Assembly (NCBI RefSeq): GCF_007990505.1
Contig: NZ_AP019822.1
Span: 1,736,001-1,800,000 of the forward strand
From: Pseudoleptotrichia goodfellowii
GTDB taxonomy: Bacteria > Fusobacteriota > Fusobacteriia > Fusobacteriales > Leptotrichiaceae
Direction: 5' to 3'
DNA: 64,000 bases
Both the position numbers and the translations under genes were made by a program. Below, in pieces: positions 31,878-41,030 of this stretch. How positions within the stretch are numbered: the stretch's first letter is position 1; each line of letters starts with the position of its first letter. The notes beneath the pieces were generated by a model. That model was given only the letters and a program-made list of their open reading frames with translations. It was not told the origin of the DNA and made no database searches.

Positions 31878-33239
31878 TTATTTTACACTTCCAAACAAGT
31901 CATTCAATGCTTCACTCATTGTAGGATGAGTAAATATCATATCTTTTAAAAATGTATATTTCTGTTCCGCTTTCATTGCAGCAGCTACAATATTTATCAT
32001 TTCGTGAGAAGTATTGCACAACAAAGTACATCCTAAAATCTTGTCTGTTTTTATATCTATCACTGTTTTCAATAACCCGTCAGTTTGTCCTTCAATTTTT
32101 GCTTTAGGAATAGCCATCGCTTCAAGTCTTCCCGTTTTTACTTCATGTCCTTTGGCAACAGCTTCACTTTCAGTCATTCCCACTCTTGATAAAGGCGGAT
32201 TTACAAATACACTGTAAGGTACTACATTTCTGTCATTTACAGTTCTGTTACCGTTTCCGTAAATATTATCTCTTATTATTCTGAAATCGTCAAGAGAAAT
32301 ATATGTAAATTGTAGTCCTCCTTTTACATCTCCCATTGCCCATATATTATCGGCAGTTGTTTGTAATGTTTCGTTCACGATAACTGCACCTTTTTCATCT
32401 ATTTTTACTTCTGCCGCTTCAAGATTAAGTCCTTCTGTATTAGGTTTTCTTCCCACAGCCACAAGGATGGCATTTACTTCAACTTCTTCTTCCGAGACTT
32501 TAACATAACCTTTTCCGTTTTTATCAAAAACTTCTTCTATTTTCGATTTCAATAAGAATTTTATTCCTTTTGCTTCCAATATTGATTTTACTCTTTTTGC
32601 AATTTCTTCATCTTCCCTCGGCAATAGTTTTTCAGCTGCATCAATAACAGTAACTTCGGAGCCGAATTCGGAATACATCGAAGCAAACTCAAGACCTATA
32701 TATCCTGCACCGATTATTACAAGTTTTTCCGGTAATTCTTCCAAATCCATAAGAGTTGTGCTTGTATAAACATATTTACTTTCTTTTAATCCTTTTATAT
32801 CAGGAATTACAGTCATTGAACCTGTATTTATAAAAATTTTTTCTCCTTCTATCTGTACATTTTCTCCGTTATTGTCGACATTTACAATATTTTTAGAAAC
32901 AAAACTCCCTGTCCCGTTATAGATATCTATTGTATCCTTTGTAGCAAGTATTTCATAATTTTTACCTCTTAATGCCCCTATTAAAGCATTTTTATTGTTT
33001 ATACTTTCAGTATAAAAATTTTTTTTATCTTTGATACTGTTCAACCCTTTATTTTTAAGAACTTTTGTACTGTTCACAAGTTTTTTTGAAGGAATACATC
33101 CTACATTTATACATGTTCCTCCGTACATTTTATCAGATTTTTCTATTAAAGCTACATTCTGTCCTTTTCCTGCCAAAAATCCTGCTAAAGTTTTTCCACC
33201 TTTTCCGAATCCTATTATTACTGCATCATATTTTTTCAT
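31878..33239 (-). CDS. rclA: RclA-like pyridine nucleotide-disulfide oxidoreductase
   Basis: A 453-residue flavoprotein disulfide reductase closest by eye to RclA, the hypochlorous-acid-resistance and copper(II) reductase. It shows FAD binding VIIGFGKGGKTLAGFLA, the redox pair in YGGTCINVGCIPSKK, an NAD(P) site VIIGAGYIGLEFASMYSEFG and the second FAD motif IWAMGDVKGGLQFTYISLDD. The C-terminus YTFLKDMIFTHPTMSEALND matches the RclA dimer interface. AGGAGG precedes the ATG. It protects against oxidative or chlorine stress in the known cases. A perfect dyad lies 63 bases upstream. Confidence 0.9.
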   Translation of the reverse strand: MKKYDAVIIGFGKGGKTLAGFLAGKGQNVALIEKSDKMYGGTCINVGCIPSKKLVNSTKVLKNKGLNSIKDKKNFYTESINNKNALIGALRGKNYEILATKDTIDIYNGTGSFVSKNIVNVDNNGENVQIEGEKIFINTGSMTVIPDIKGLKESKYVYTSTTLMDLEELPEKLVIIGAGYIGLEFASMYSEFGSEVTVIDAAEKLLPREDEEIAKRVKSILEAKGIKFLLKSKIEEVFDKNGKGYVKVSEEEVEVNAILVAVGRKPNTEGLNLEAAEVKIDEKGAVIVNETLQTTADNIWAMGDVKGGLQFTYISLDDFRIIRDNIYGNGNRTVNDRNVVPYSVFVNPPLSRVGMTESEAVAKGHEVKTGRLEAMAIPKAKIEGQTDGLLKTVIDIKTDKILGCTLLCNTSHEMINIVAAAMKAEQKYTFLKDMIFTHPTMSEALNDLFGSVK

Positions 33240-33301
33240 TTTTTCCTCCTGCTATATTTGATTTTTACAATTTATTTTATCATATTTTTGTTATTTTGTA
33301 T

Positions 33302-33318
33302 ATGCAATCGGTTTGCAT
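33302..33318. promoter_or_regulatory. Perfect dyad ATGCAA-N5-TTGCAT, probable operator
   Basis: ATGCAA (33302-33307) and TTGCAT (33313-33318) form an exact inverted repeat in the 322-bp gap between rclA and the TIR gene, 63-79 bases upstream of the rclA ATG. A -10-like TGATAAAAT for rclA lies between the two on the minus strand. The rest of the gap, 33319-33489, is AT-rich with nothing recognisable. Confidence 0.55.
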
Positions 33319-33489
33319 TTGAGTAAAAAATATTACTATAGATTACATTTTAAGATGTTCAAATTTTTATAAAAAACAGAAATTCTAATTTTTTTTGTAT
33401 ATAAAAAAATACTCTTGAAAATTTTTGTGAAAGGTGTCCAAAAATTCCGTTTTTAATTTAGGAATATATTTGAATCATTTTAAATTTTG

Positions 33490-33517
33490 TTTACTTTCTT
33501 ATAATATGTGTTATAAT
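33490..33517 (+). promoter_or_regulatory. Promoter of the TIR/RyR-like operon
   Basis: TTTACT (33490-33495), 16 bases, then TATAAT (33512-33517) with TG before it (TGTTATAAT). It lies 45 bases from the ATG. A second TATAAT overlaps upstream, so the exact start is uncertain. Confidence 0.55.
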
Positions 33518-33561
33518 TAATATGGAATTCAAAATCTGAATGAAAACTGAAGGAGGAAACT

Positions 33562-36500
33562 ATGCCTGAAAATAAAGAAGATTTACAAAATAAGAAAAAT
33601 GAAAATTCCGAAAGAAAATATAAATACGATGCTTTTATAAGTTACAGACATACCGAACCTGATTTTACAATAGCAAAGAATCTTCATTCTATGATTGAAA
33701 AGTTTAAAGTACCGAAACATCTCTCTGAAAATTCGTCAAATGAAACAAGAGAGTTCAGAGTATTTCGGGATCGTGAAGAACTTTCCACAAAAGACTTAAG
33801 TACAATGATACAGGAAGGATTGAAGGAATCGGAAAACCTGATCGTAATCTGTTCCAGAAGAACTCCGCTCAGTCCATGGTGTCGAAAAGAGGTGCAGTTA
33901 TTCAAAGAAATGCACGGCTCTGACAATATTATTCCCGTGCTTATCGAAGGAAACCCTGACGAATCCTTTATTGATGAATTGAAAAACTTAAAAATGACAT
34001 TTATAAATTCAAACAATGAAGAAGAGGAAAAAGACATAGAACTTCTTGCAGCAGACCTTAGACCCGAAGAAATAAAATCTTCTTCTTTTAAAGGATATGA
34101 AACTTTACAAAATGAGAAAGCTCCTGAATTAAACGAACTTACAAAAAAATCTCTAAACATTTTGAAAAAATCTGAAATCTACAGAATAATGGCGAGTATG
34201 CTGAATGTGAACTACGGAGATTTGAAATTAAGACATCAGGAAAGACGTATGAAAAGGATTATTTATGCTTCAATAAGTGCTGTTCTTGTTATGTTCCTGT
34301 TTATTGTAAGTGTAACAACCCTTTATTTAAAATCTGTTGTGTCCGAAAGAAAAGCCAACGAACAGTCGGTACTCATGACACTGAATATGGCGAACGATGC
34401 GAACAGCCAAGGTAACCGAGCTCTCGCAATGCTTATTGCCAAAGAAGCCATGAAAAATTCCACTTCCAAAATGGATCAATACGATAAACTGATTGCTCAA
34501 TACACTAACATTTTAAATAATTCATTGATTACTCTGCCTTTTTCAAATGAATTTATCTTGCCTACCGAAAGTGAAACAGCTGCTTTCAGTATAAGTTCCG
34601 ACAGCAAAAGGCTCGTAAGTCCGGGCTCTTTCAATAGTGCAAATATTTGGGATTTGGAAAACGGCGGTATTATAAAAACATTGACATTTGATGCCCCTGT
34701 TACTTCACTTGCACTTTCTCCCGACAATAAGAAAATATATGCAGGGACTGCAAGTAACAAACTTTTTGAAGTAAACACTGATAATTATGAGATTAAAGAA
34801 GCATTTGAAGCATCTCAACTTCCTGTAAATGCGATTATTATTTCCAAAAACAATAAATATATGTATGTTTTAAGAGGTTTTTTGATTTTTGATGTTTTTG
34901 ATATACAAAATCATAAAAAATTGCATTCTTTCTCATTTGACTTTGAAAACAGAATAACAGGATTTAAGGAAAATCCTGTAACAAATAATTTCTTTATACT
35001 GAAAAAAGATAACTCAATTACTGAATATAATATAAATACAGGGCAGGTTGCGGCAATTCATGCTCCTGCAATACCTCCTGAAAGCAGTTTCAGAAGAGAG
35101 CTTGAAATTTCCGATAACGGCATACTTTTTTATTCGGATATGGAAAATAATTCAGTAAAAATTGTTATGAAAAATCTTCAAACAGGACAAATTAACACAG
35201 CAAATAATTTAAAAGTTTCAACTTTCGATATTGAAGTGGATAAAGAAGCAAAAGTATTATACACACATTCTTTCGGTAATTTTGTTACAAGATTTGATTT
35301 ATCGAACTTAAAGCCTAATGAAGAAATAAATACACCACAAAGAATGATGTATCTTAATATTGAAAATAATGAAAGTATAAAAAATATAAAATTGAGTCCT
35401 GATGACAATACTCTTGCAGTCATTTTGGCAAACAGAACTGTAGGTGCTTTTACAAACTTGAAAAATATGCCTCAAAATTCTGTTTCACAATTTATACTTA
35501 ATGAAAAAAGTACCCACAAAAACACTGTCAATATAATAAAATTTACTCCTGACAGTAAAAAAATCATTACTTCTGCGGCGGATTCCACAATAAGAGTTAT
35601 GAATACAAAAGCATATTTAGGAGAAATACAGTCATTAAACGGAAAAATTGTTTCATCTTCACGGGATAAAAATTCCATATTGATTTTATCGGGAGATCAG
35701 CTTTCAAAATACAGTTTTGCGGATAATAAAGAAGTTCCTTTAGCTCATTTACATCCTAAATATCTTCATATACTCCAAATGTTCGCAACGACAAATGACG
35801 TTTCACTGGTTGCACTTTCTCCGGGAAATAGTACTTCAGCAGATGTTTTTGATGTAAAACAGAATAAAAAAGTATACACTACAAAACCTCATGCTGTTAA
35901 ACCGGGAAATATTCCTGTACTTTCAAAAATAAGTTTCAGTAATGACGGAAAGTTCTTATTTACATTAGGACCTGACAGCTGTTTATTTGTACATGATGCC
36001 AAAACAGGAAAGTTTCTCTTTTCTCTTGAAGATAAAGAAAACGGAATAGCAGCTTCATTTGTATTGAGTAACGATGATAATTTTGTTGCTCTGAATTATA
36101 CGACAGGAAAGTCAACTATTTTCTCTCTTGAAACGAAAAAGATTGTACAAAAGTTGGACGGAGAAATTTTGGCAGTTAACAGTGAAAACAAAAAAATTAA
36201 AATTATTTACGGGCAGGTTGAAAACAAATTGTTTTATTCAACTTCAAATAACAAAATCATTAAATATGCCGACAATAAAATTAAAACTGCTACAGGAACT
36301 ACAAAATTCAATACTGTAAATATTTCTTTTGACGGAAAATACTATATTTCAGGGATTCCGAAAAATAATACAGTAATAACCGACTTAAATACCGGAGAAA
36401 CAATAAGAACTCTATATACCGACACGAATAAATATTTTGTTTCTCTTCCTGTTATAAATAAAGATAACAGAAAAATTGCGTATAACAATGATGAAAACAG

Positions 36501-36615
36501 AATAATTATAACGGATATGTACTCTCTCGAGGAACTTTCAAAAAAAGCGGATGAAATGCTGAAAGGCAGAAAAATGACAGAATCTGAATTGAACTCAATC
36601 GGAAGGAGAAAATAA
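33562..36615 (+). CDS. Membrane TIR-domain protein with beta-propeller
   Basis: A 1017-residue protein in three parts. Residues 20-160 are a TIR domain: KYDAFISYRH at the start, FRDREEL, and LIVICSRRTPLSPWCRKEV, where Glu110 is at the position of the catalytic Glu in NAD-cleaving TIR domains. Residues 161-230 form a helical linker (IMASMLNVNYGDLKLRHQER). One membrane helix lies at about 232-256. From about 320 to the end there are repeated WD40-like blades: LSPDNKKIYAGTAS, FTPDSKKIITSAADSTIRVM and FSNDGKFLFTLGPDSCLFVH are examples, enough for one or two propellers. A cytoplasmic TIR joined to a propeller sensor by a membrane helix is expected. GGAGG precedes the ATG. The next gene begins 3 bases after its stop. 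Confidence 0.85.
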   Translation: MPENKEDLQNKKNENSERKYKYDAFISYRHTEPDFTIAKNLHSMIEKFKVPKHLSENSSNETREFRVFRDREELSTKDLSTMIQEGLKESENLIVICSRRTPLSPWCRKEVQLFKEMHGSDNIIPVLIEGNPDESFIDELKNLKMTFINSNNEEEEKDIELLAADLRPEEIKSSSFKGYETLQNEKAPELNELTKKSLNILKKSEIYRIMASMLNVNYGDLKLRHQERRMKRIIYASISAVLVMFLFIVSVTTLYLKSVVSERKANEQSVLMTLNMANDANSQGNRALAMLIAKEAMKNSTSKMDQYDKLIAQYTNILNNSLITLPFSNEFILPTESETAAFSISSDSKRLVSPGSFNSANIWDLENGGIIKTLTFDAPVTSLALSPDNKKIYAGTASNKLFEVNTDNYEIKEAFEASQLPVNAIIISKNNKYMYVLRGFLIFDVFDIQNHKKLHSFSFDFENRITGFKENPVTNNFFILKKDNSITEYNINTGQVAAIHAPAIPPESSFRRELEISDNGILFYSDMENNSVKIVMKNLQTGQINTANNLKVSTFDIEVDKEAKVLYTHSFGNFVTRFDLSNLKPNEEINTPQRMMYLNIENNESIKNIKLSPDDNTLAVILANRTVGAFTNLKNMPQNSVSQFILNEKSTHKNTVNIIKFTPDSKKIITSAADSTIRVMNTKAYLGEIQSLNGKIVSSSRDKNSILILSGDQLSKYSFADNKEVPLAHLHPKYLHILQMFATTNDVSLVALSPGNSTSADVFDVKQNKKVYTTKPHAVKPGNIPVLSKISFSNDGKFLFTLGPDSCLFVHDAKTGKFLFSLEDKENGIAASFVLSNDDNFVALNYTTGKSTIFSLETKKIVQKLDGEILAVNSENKKIKIIYGQVENKLFYSTSNNKIIKYADNKIKTATGTTKFNTVNISFDGKYYISGIPKNNTVITDLNTGETIRTLYTDTNKYFVSLPVINKDNRKIAYNNDENRIIITDMYSLEELSKKADEMLKGRKMTESELNSIGRRK

Positions 36616-36618
36616 CAG

Positions 36619-38475
36619 ATGAAAAAATTTTTTAAAACTTTGAAACATCACTTTAACAAAAACTTATGGATTATTTATTTGTTAGGGCTTTCTTTAAGCC
36701 TAATAGGAAGTTTTCAGGTTTATCACGGAAAATATGACAGTGTAATAAAAGAAATTTCCGTAATTTTTATTTCTGTTTTAAAGCTGTTTCTTTTTTCTCC
36801 TCTTGAGGGCTTTACAAAACAAAATCCTTTAGCATACGAGCTTGCTATATGGTTTGCACCTGTTACTATGTTTTTTGCTATATTTTCAATATTCGCAAAA
36901 TTATATAACGATATAAAACTGAAATTTATTCATTTTCGTAAAAAACATATAATCGTTATGGGATACAATAATTACAGTCTTACATTTATGAAAAACTTTA
37001 TTAATTCTAAAAATAAAGAAAGACTTTTATGTATCTTACCCGAAGATATTCAGGAAAGTAATATAAAATCTTTGAATAAATCGGGAATTTTAACCTGTAC
37101 TCTCGATTATTCGTCAGGACTGAGTAACGAAAATATAAGAACTGCATCGGAATATGATTTTGCCTCGGTAAATACTGTTATCTGTTTTGAAGAAGAACCT
37201 AAAAATTACGGATATTTAAAACTTATTTCGGAACTTATAGATGTAAATAAAAAAGATAAAAACAATAAAGTTAAAGTGTACGTAAGCATTGTAAATAAAT
37301 ATATAAGAGAGATTATTCAACATCAAATGGACAAAATCAAGATTTTTAATATAAAATATTTTAATATATTCGATTTAATTTCATATAATTTAATTAACGA
37401 AAAAAATTTCAAGCTTTATGAAACAAAGGAATTAAAGTATGATTGGAATGAACCGAAGAAATCATTGAAAAATAATTTTTCTTTTGATGATTTTTCAGAC
37501 TTAATCGGTAATCCTCATCTTCTTTTAATAGGCTTCAAAGATCGCGGAAAAAGTTTATTTGAATCGGCAGTAAATCAAACTGCAATTAACGTAAAAGAAA
37601 AAATGAAAATTACAGTTGTCGATCGGAAAATAAACGATTTGGCGGAAGAATATAAAGCGACCGTAAGAGAATTGGAAAAAGTAGCAGATATTGATTTTAT
37701 TGACGGGGATATCAGTCATATTTCAACGCAGAACAAAATAAAGAAAATTCATTCAAAAAATCCTTTTTCGGCGGTTATTTTTTCTACGAAAAACTGCTCT
37801 GAAAATCTTGTATTTATGGACTTAGTCGGAGATGAACTGTTTAAAAATGTAAATATCGCTCTGTATTCTGAAAACATTAGGGAAAACGGACCTTTAATAG
37901 AAAGTATTGCTTTTAAATATCCTAATATTACAGTTTTCGGCGAATTATCACATTTGTTAAATTTGGAAACTATTGCAAATGAGCCTTTGGACATAAAAGC
38001 TAAAAATTTTAACGCATATTATAACAAAGTTACCGCAGATATTATGAATTTCCCTACGGAGGATTTGTCCCCTGATAAACAGTGGAACTCTCTTTCAAAT
38101 ATAAAAAAAGAATCGAGCAGAAATCAGTGTATGCACCAAAATATAAAAAAAGTCCTTCTTGGAAAAATAGCTGAAATAGAAGGTTTTTCCTCTGCAAAAG
38201 AACTTCTGCAATCATGGAAAAATCAAATTGACAATCTTTCCCCTACCGAACAGGTCAATATTATAGAAAATAATCCTTTTATGAATTATATGACTGCATT
38301 AGAACATAAGCGTTGGAATAATTTCTATTATATGAAAAATTTTGTTTATTCCGATGAGAAAAATGAAGTAAATCGAACACATAATTCATTGATTGATGAT
38401 TGGGATGAATTTCTGAGAAGTGATCAGAGTGATAAGGCTGTATATGACTTTATTTCTGTATTGAGTGCGGAATAA
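36619..38475 (+). CDS. Membrane protein with two Rossmann (TrkA-N-like) domains and a C-terminal RyR-like domain
   Basis: A 618-residue protein. The N-terminus has three hydrophobic helices (about 17-37, 45-64 and 74-97) with no potassium-channel selectivity signature. Two Rossmann-like domains follow: KHIIVMGYNNYSLTFMKNFI (about 109-250) and HLLLIGFKDRGKSLFESAVN (about 298-460), resembling the TrkA-N/RCK domains that bind nucleotides. The C-terminal 65 residues (ALEHKRWNNFYYMKNFVYSD, then THNSLIDDWDEF and KAVYDFISVL) fit the prokaryotic RyR domain pattern of H-RW and a later THNSL-W-E. The ribosome site AAGGAG lies in the end of the TIR gene, so the two are translated as a pair. It may be the sensor or effector of a TIR-made nucleotide. 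Confidence 0.75.
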   Translation: MKKFFKTLKHHFNKNLWIIYLLGLSLSLIGSFQVYHGKYDSVIKEISVIFISVLKLFLFSPLEGFTKQNPLAYELAIWFAPVTMFFAIFSIFAKLYNDIKLKFIHFRKKHIIVMGYNNYSLTFMKNFINSKNKERLLCILPEDIQESNIKSLNKSGILTCTLDYSSGLSNENIRTASEYDFASVNTVICFEEEPKNYGYLKLISELIDVNKKDKNNKVKVYVSIVNKYIREIIQHQMDKIKIFNIKYFNIFDLISYNLINEKNFKLYETKELKYDWNEPKKSLKNNFSFDDFSDLIGNPHLLLIGFKDRGKSLFESAVNQTAINVKEKMKITVVDRKINDLAEEYKATVRELEKVADIDFIDGDISHISTQNKIKKIHSKNPFSAVIFSTKNCSENLVFMDLVGDELFKNVNIALYSENIRENGPLIESIAFKYPNITVFGELSHLLNLETIANEPLDIKAKNFNAYYNKVTADIMNFPTEDLSPDKQWNSLSNIKKESSRNQCMHQNIKKVLLGKIAEIEGFSSAKELLQSWKNQIDNLSPTEQVNIIENNPFMNYMTALEHKRWNNFYYMKNFVYSDEKNEVNRTHNSLIDDWDEFLRSDQSDKAVYDFISVLSAE

Positions 38476-38545
38476 ACTTCAAAATCGATTTTAAAATCTA
38501 CAAAAAGATATTTGTTTTAACATTTTCCTACAAAACGAATCCAAA

Positions 38546-38591
38546 CAAAAAGGGGATTTTCAATATTGATTATTAACTTTGAAATATCCCC
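38546..38591 (-). terminator. Terminator of the PTS/aldolase operon
   Basis: GGGGAT and TTCAA (38552-38563) pair with TTGAA and ATCCCC (38579-38591). On the minus strand CCCC is followed by TTTTTG. It lies about 110 bases beyond the yjbQ stop. On the plus strand it also sits 75 bases after the RyR-like gene. Confidence 0.75.
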
Positions 38592-38702
38592 TGAAATAAA
38601 TTTTAGTTATAAATAATTCTGAATATTTTTTAACTATTTTACATAAAGTAGTTTGTACTGAAAATATCAATAACTTTTAATATAATAAAACTTATAATTT
38701 TT

Positions 38703-39218
38703 CTAATCCCCCATTACCAGCACATTAACTTTTCTGGTTCTTTCTCTAAGCTGATCCCAATCTGCAAAATATATTTTTCCCAGCGAACCCAATCTGATTT
38801 CTCCGTCTTTAATGATGAATGTTAATGAATTATTACCGAAAATAGAAGACTTTATATGAGCATCCGTATTTAACATCGTCCATTTTTCCTGAGGATAAGC
38901 AGGATCAACTAATCCTAATCCGAAGTCAATATGCTCAGGACCCGGACTAAAGTATTGTGTTTCCGTATTACATTTAGGTACAATTTTATCCATAATATTA
39001 TTTATATCTACTTGAATATACTCGTCTCCATAATAATTTTTATCATGCATATACTCTTCAAAAAATAATGAACATGTAGTATGCGAACTGCTTAAGACTA
39101 CTATTCCGTTTTTTATTTCAGATTTTTCTATAATTTCTTTTGTTTCTTTCGTTATACAATGATAAGAAACCCTATTTGATACTGTTTTCACTACTATATC
39201 ATGATGTTTATACTTCAC
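38703..39218 (-). CDS. yjbQ: YjbQ-family protein (UPF0047)
   Basis: A 171-residue member of the YjbQ family. Conserved parts are IKNGIVVLSSSHTTCSLFFE, FGLGLVDPAYPQEKW, NTDAHIKSSIFGNNSLTF and GEIRLGSLGKIYFADWD. Family members show weak thiamine-phosphate synthase activity in vitro, but the biological role is unsettled. The start is GTG overlapping the TIM stop (GTGA), with AAAGGGAG before it. As the last gene of a PTS-aldolase-TIM operon it more likely serves sugar-phosphate metabolism than thiamine synthesis. That is inference. Confidence 0.88.
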   Translation of the reverse strand: MKYKHHDIVVKTVSNRVSYHCITKETKEIIEKSEIKNGIVVLSSSHTTCSLFFEEYMHDKNYYGDEYIQVDINNIMDKIVPKCNTETQYFSPGPEHIDFGLGLVDPAYPQEKWTMLNTDAHIKSSIFGNNSLTFIIKDGEIRLGSLGKIYFADWDQLRERTRKVNVLVMGD

Positions 39219-39904
39219 TGTTTACACTCCCTTTCCTGATAAGCTTTTTTCAATGCTGTTACCATTTTTTCCATCATATCTTCAGGATCGTCTGCAAGAA
39301 CTATTCCGCTTGTACAACCTGTTGCATCAGCTCCTTTTAGAATTATATTATATACATCTTCAGGTGTTGTTACACCGGCAGCTTGCATTACGTATATATT
39401 TGAATCAATTTCCCTTATTATTTCACTACTTTTCTCAATATAATCATCTCCGCTGGTAATTCCCGTTCCGATTAGTTCTGTAGGTTCACATAATATTGAA
39501 AACGGCTTTAATGACGATATATATTTTACTTCTTCATAAGTTCCTGCACAAACTATGGTGTCAAGATTTAATTCTTTTGCTCTTTCTATTGTTAATTCCA
39601 GTTTTTCATTATTTAACTTATGTTCCGCATGATTTAATACGACAGCTTTAACTCCTGAATTTATTAACATTTCTCCTATAATATGTCCCATTCCTCTTCC
39701 TATTTTAGTTTCATCCATATGTTGTGCTGTCAGTATTATATTTTCAGTTATTTGACTTATGTTTTTTAATTCAACAAACGGAGCGGTAAAATATATTTTT
39801 ATATCATATTTTTTAGCTATTTCATCTGCTTTTAAAGCTAATTTTTCCAATCTTTCTCCATATAAGTATGATTTAGGATTTACTACAAAAAACGGTTTTT
39901 TCAT
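39215..39904 (-). CDS. Triosephosphate isomerase-like protein, short type
   Basis: A 229-residue TIM barrel, about 20 residues shorter than the usual bacterial enzyme and closer to the archaeal form. Catalytic residues can be placed: Lys11 in VNPKSY, His92 in LNHAEHKL and Glu140 in CEPTELIGTG. The phosphate-binding end AAGVTTPEDVYNIILKGADA is also present. It should interconvert dihydroxyacetone phosphate and glyceraldehyde-3-phosphate, or a related aldose/ketose phosphate, released by the aldolase. Its ATG overlaps the aldolase stop (TAATG). It is probably a pathway-specific paralogue of the housekeeping tpiA. Confidence 0.85.
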   Translation of the reverse strand: MKKPFFVVNPKSYLYGERLEKLALKADEIAKKYDIKIYFTAPFVELKNISQITENIILTAQHMDETKIGRGMGHIIGEMLINSGVKAVVLNHAEHKLNNEKLELTIERAKELNLDTIVCAGTYEEVKYISSLKPFSILCEPTELIGTGITSGDDYIEKSSEIIREIDSNIYVMQAAGVTTPEDVYNIILKGADATGCTSGIVLADDPEDMMEKMVTALKKAYQERECKQ

Positions 39905-40740
39905 TATTTCATCTCCTTTGTATCAAATACTTTGAAATAGTGTCTCAACTTATTTTTTATAGCTTCTTTCATAGCATTTTTATTATCAAAATATCCCATT
40001 TTAGAATCATTTGCATTTTGAGCTGCAATTATAAAATCCGTATAAATATTTATCTTATTAATCCCGTTTTTAGCACATTTATTAAGATTCTCATCTCCCG
40101 ATGAAGAACCTCCATGTAAAACAAGAGGAATGCTTAATTCTTTTCTTATTTCCTGTAATCTTTCAAAATTTATTTTCGGTTTTCCTTTGTAACTTCCGTG
40201 TACTGTTCCTATGGAAATAGCTAACGAATCTGTAGAGGTTAATTTTGCAAATTTTATTGCTTCTTCTTTACTTGTATAAACGGTGTCATCATCTGCTGAA
40301 CATGATATCCCCGTTAATTCTCCACTTCCGACATGACCTATTTCTGATTCAACAAATATGTTTTTACTATGTGCAAATTCTACAACTCTTTTTGTTATTT
40401 TTACATTTTCCTCAAACGGTAAGCCGGATCCGTCTATCATAATCGAATCAAAACCAAGTTCCATAGCTTCATTTATAATTTCTGTACTTTGTCCATGATC
40501 CAAATGAATTACTGCATTTAAATTATATTTTTTTATATAATATTCTGCCAACAAGAATGCTTCTTTTAAATCAATATAGATTAAATGTGATTCTGCTATA
40601 GAAAAAATTATAGGTAATTTAGTTTCATTCACAACTTCTGCATAAGCCCTTATCATTTCTCTATCTACAAAATTAACTGAAGGAATAGCAAAATTTTCTT
40701 TCATAGCTATTTCAAACATTTTATACATCTTGTTTCTCAT
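39904..40740 (-). CDS. Class II ketose-bisphosphate aldolase
   Basis: A 278-residue zinc aldolase of the tagatose/fructose-bisphosphate (GatY/KbaY/Fba) family. Zinc and catalytic motifs are VIHLDHGQS, ESEIGHVGSGE, IGTVHGSYKGKP and LVLHGGSSSGDENL. The phosphate-binding INKINIYTDF follows. It cleaves the phosphorylated sugar delivered by the PTS to triose phosphates or a related pair. Whether the substrate is tagatose-1,6-bisphosphate or a less common sugar phosphate is open. GAGGGAT precedes the ATG, 4 bases after the IIB stop. Confidence 0.9.
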   Translation of the reverse strand: MRNKMYKMFEIAMKENFAIPSVNFVDREMIRAYAEVVNETKLPIIFSIAESHLIYIDLKEAFLLAEYYIKKYNLNAVIHLDHGQSTEIINEAMELGFDSIMIDGSGLPFEENVKITKRVVEFAHSKNIFVESEIGHVGSGELTGISCSADDDTVYTSKEEAIKFAKLTSTDSLAISIGTVHGSYKGKPKINFERLQEIRKELSIPLVLHGGSSSGDENLNKCAKNGINKINIYTDFIIAAQNANDSKMGYFDNKNAMKEAIKNKLRHYFKVFDTKEMK

Positions 40741-40744
40741 ATTA

Positions 40745-41029
40745 TTATCCCTCTATCTCTTTTTTTATTTTTTCATACATTTCATTAATTCCTACACCTG
40801 TAAGAAGCGGCATTCCATTAATAATTTTATCTTTATATTCGTCAGGTACTAAAGTTGTTGATATTATTATGTCATAATTATTAAATCTATTTATTTCTTC
40901 AGCTATTTTTCCTTGATATATTTTTACATATTCACTTAATTTGTTTGCTTCCAACCATTTTTTTACTTTATTTACAACAACTGTAGATGTGGCAACTCCT
41001 GTTCCGCACATAATCAATATTTTTTTCAT
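40745..41029 (-). CDS. gatB: PTS system galactitol-type IIB component
   Basis: A 94-residue PTS IIB protein. The phosphorylated Cys lies in the P-loop IMCGTGVATSTVV near the N-terminus, as in GatB. It passes phosphate from IIA (42388-42822) to the sugar bound by IIC. It starts 1 base after the IIC stop with GGAG before it. Confidence 0.93.
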   Translation of the reverse strand: MKKILIMCGTGVATSTVVVNKVKKWLEANKLSEYVKIYQGKIAEEINRFNNYDIIISTTLVPDEYKDKIINGMPLLTGVGINEMYEKIKKEIEG

Positions 41030-41030
41030 A

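Noticed and set aside
36619-38475. A potassium channel with RCK domains
   Set aside because: The three N-terminal helices contain no selectivity-filter signature and the pore helix arrangement is not evident.
38703-39218. yjbQ as part of thiamine synthesis because of the thiamine genes in the window
   Set aside because: It lies in a PTS operon 10 kb away with no riboswitch, and its overlap with the TIM gene ties it to sugar metabolism.
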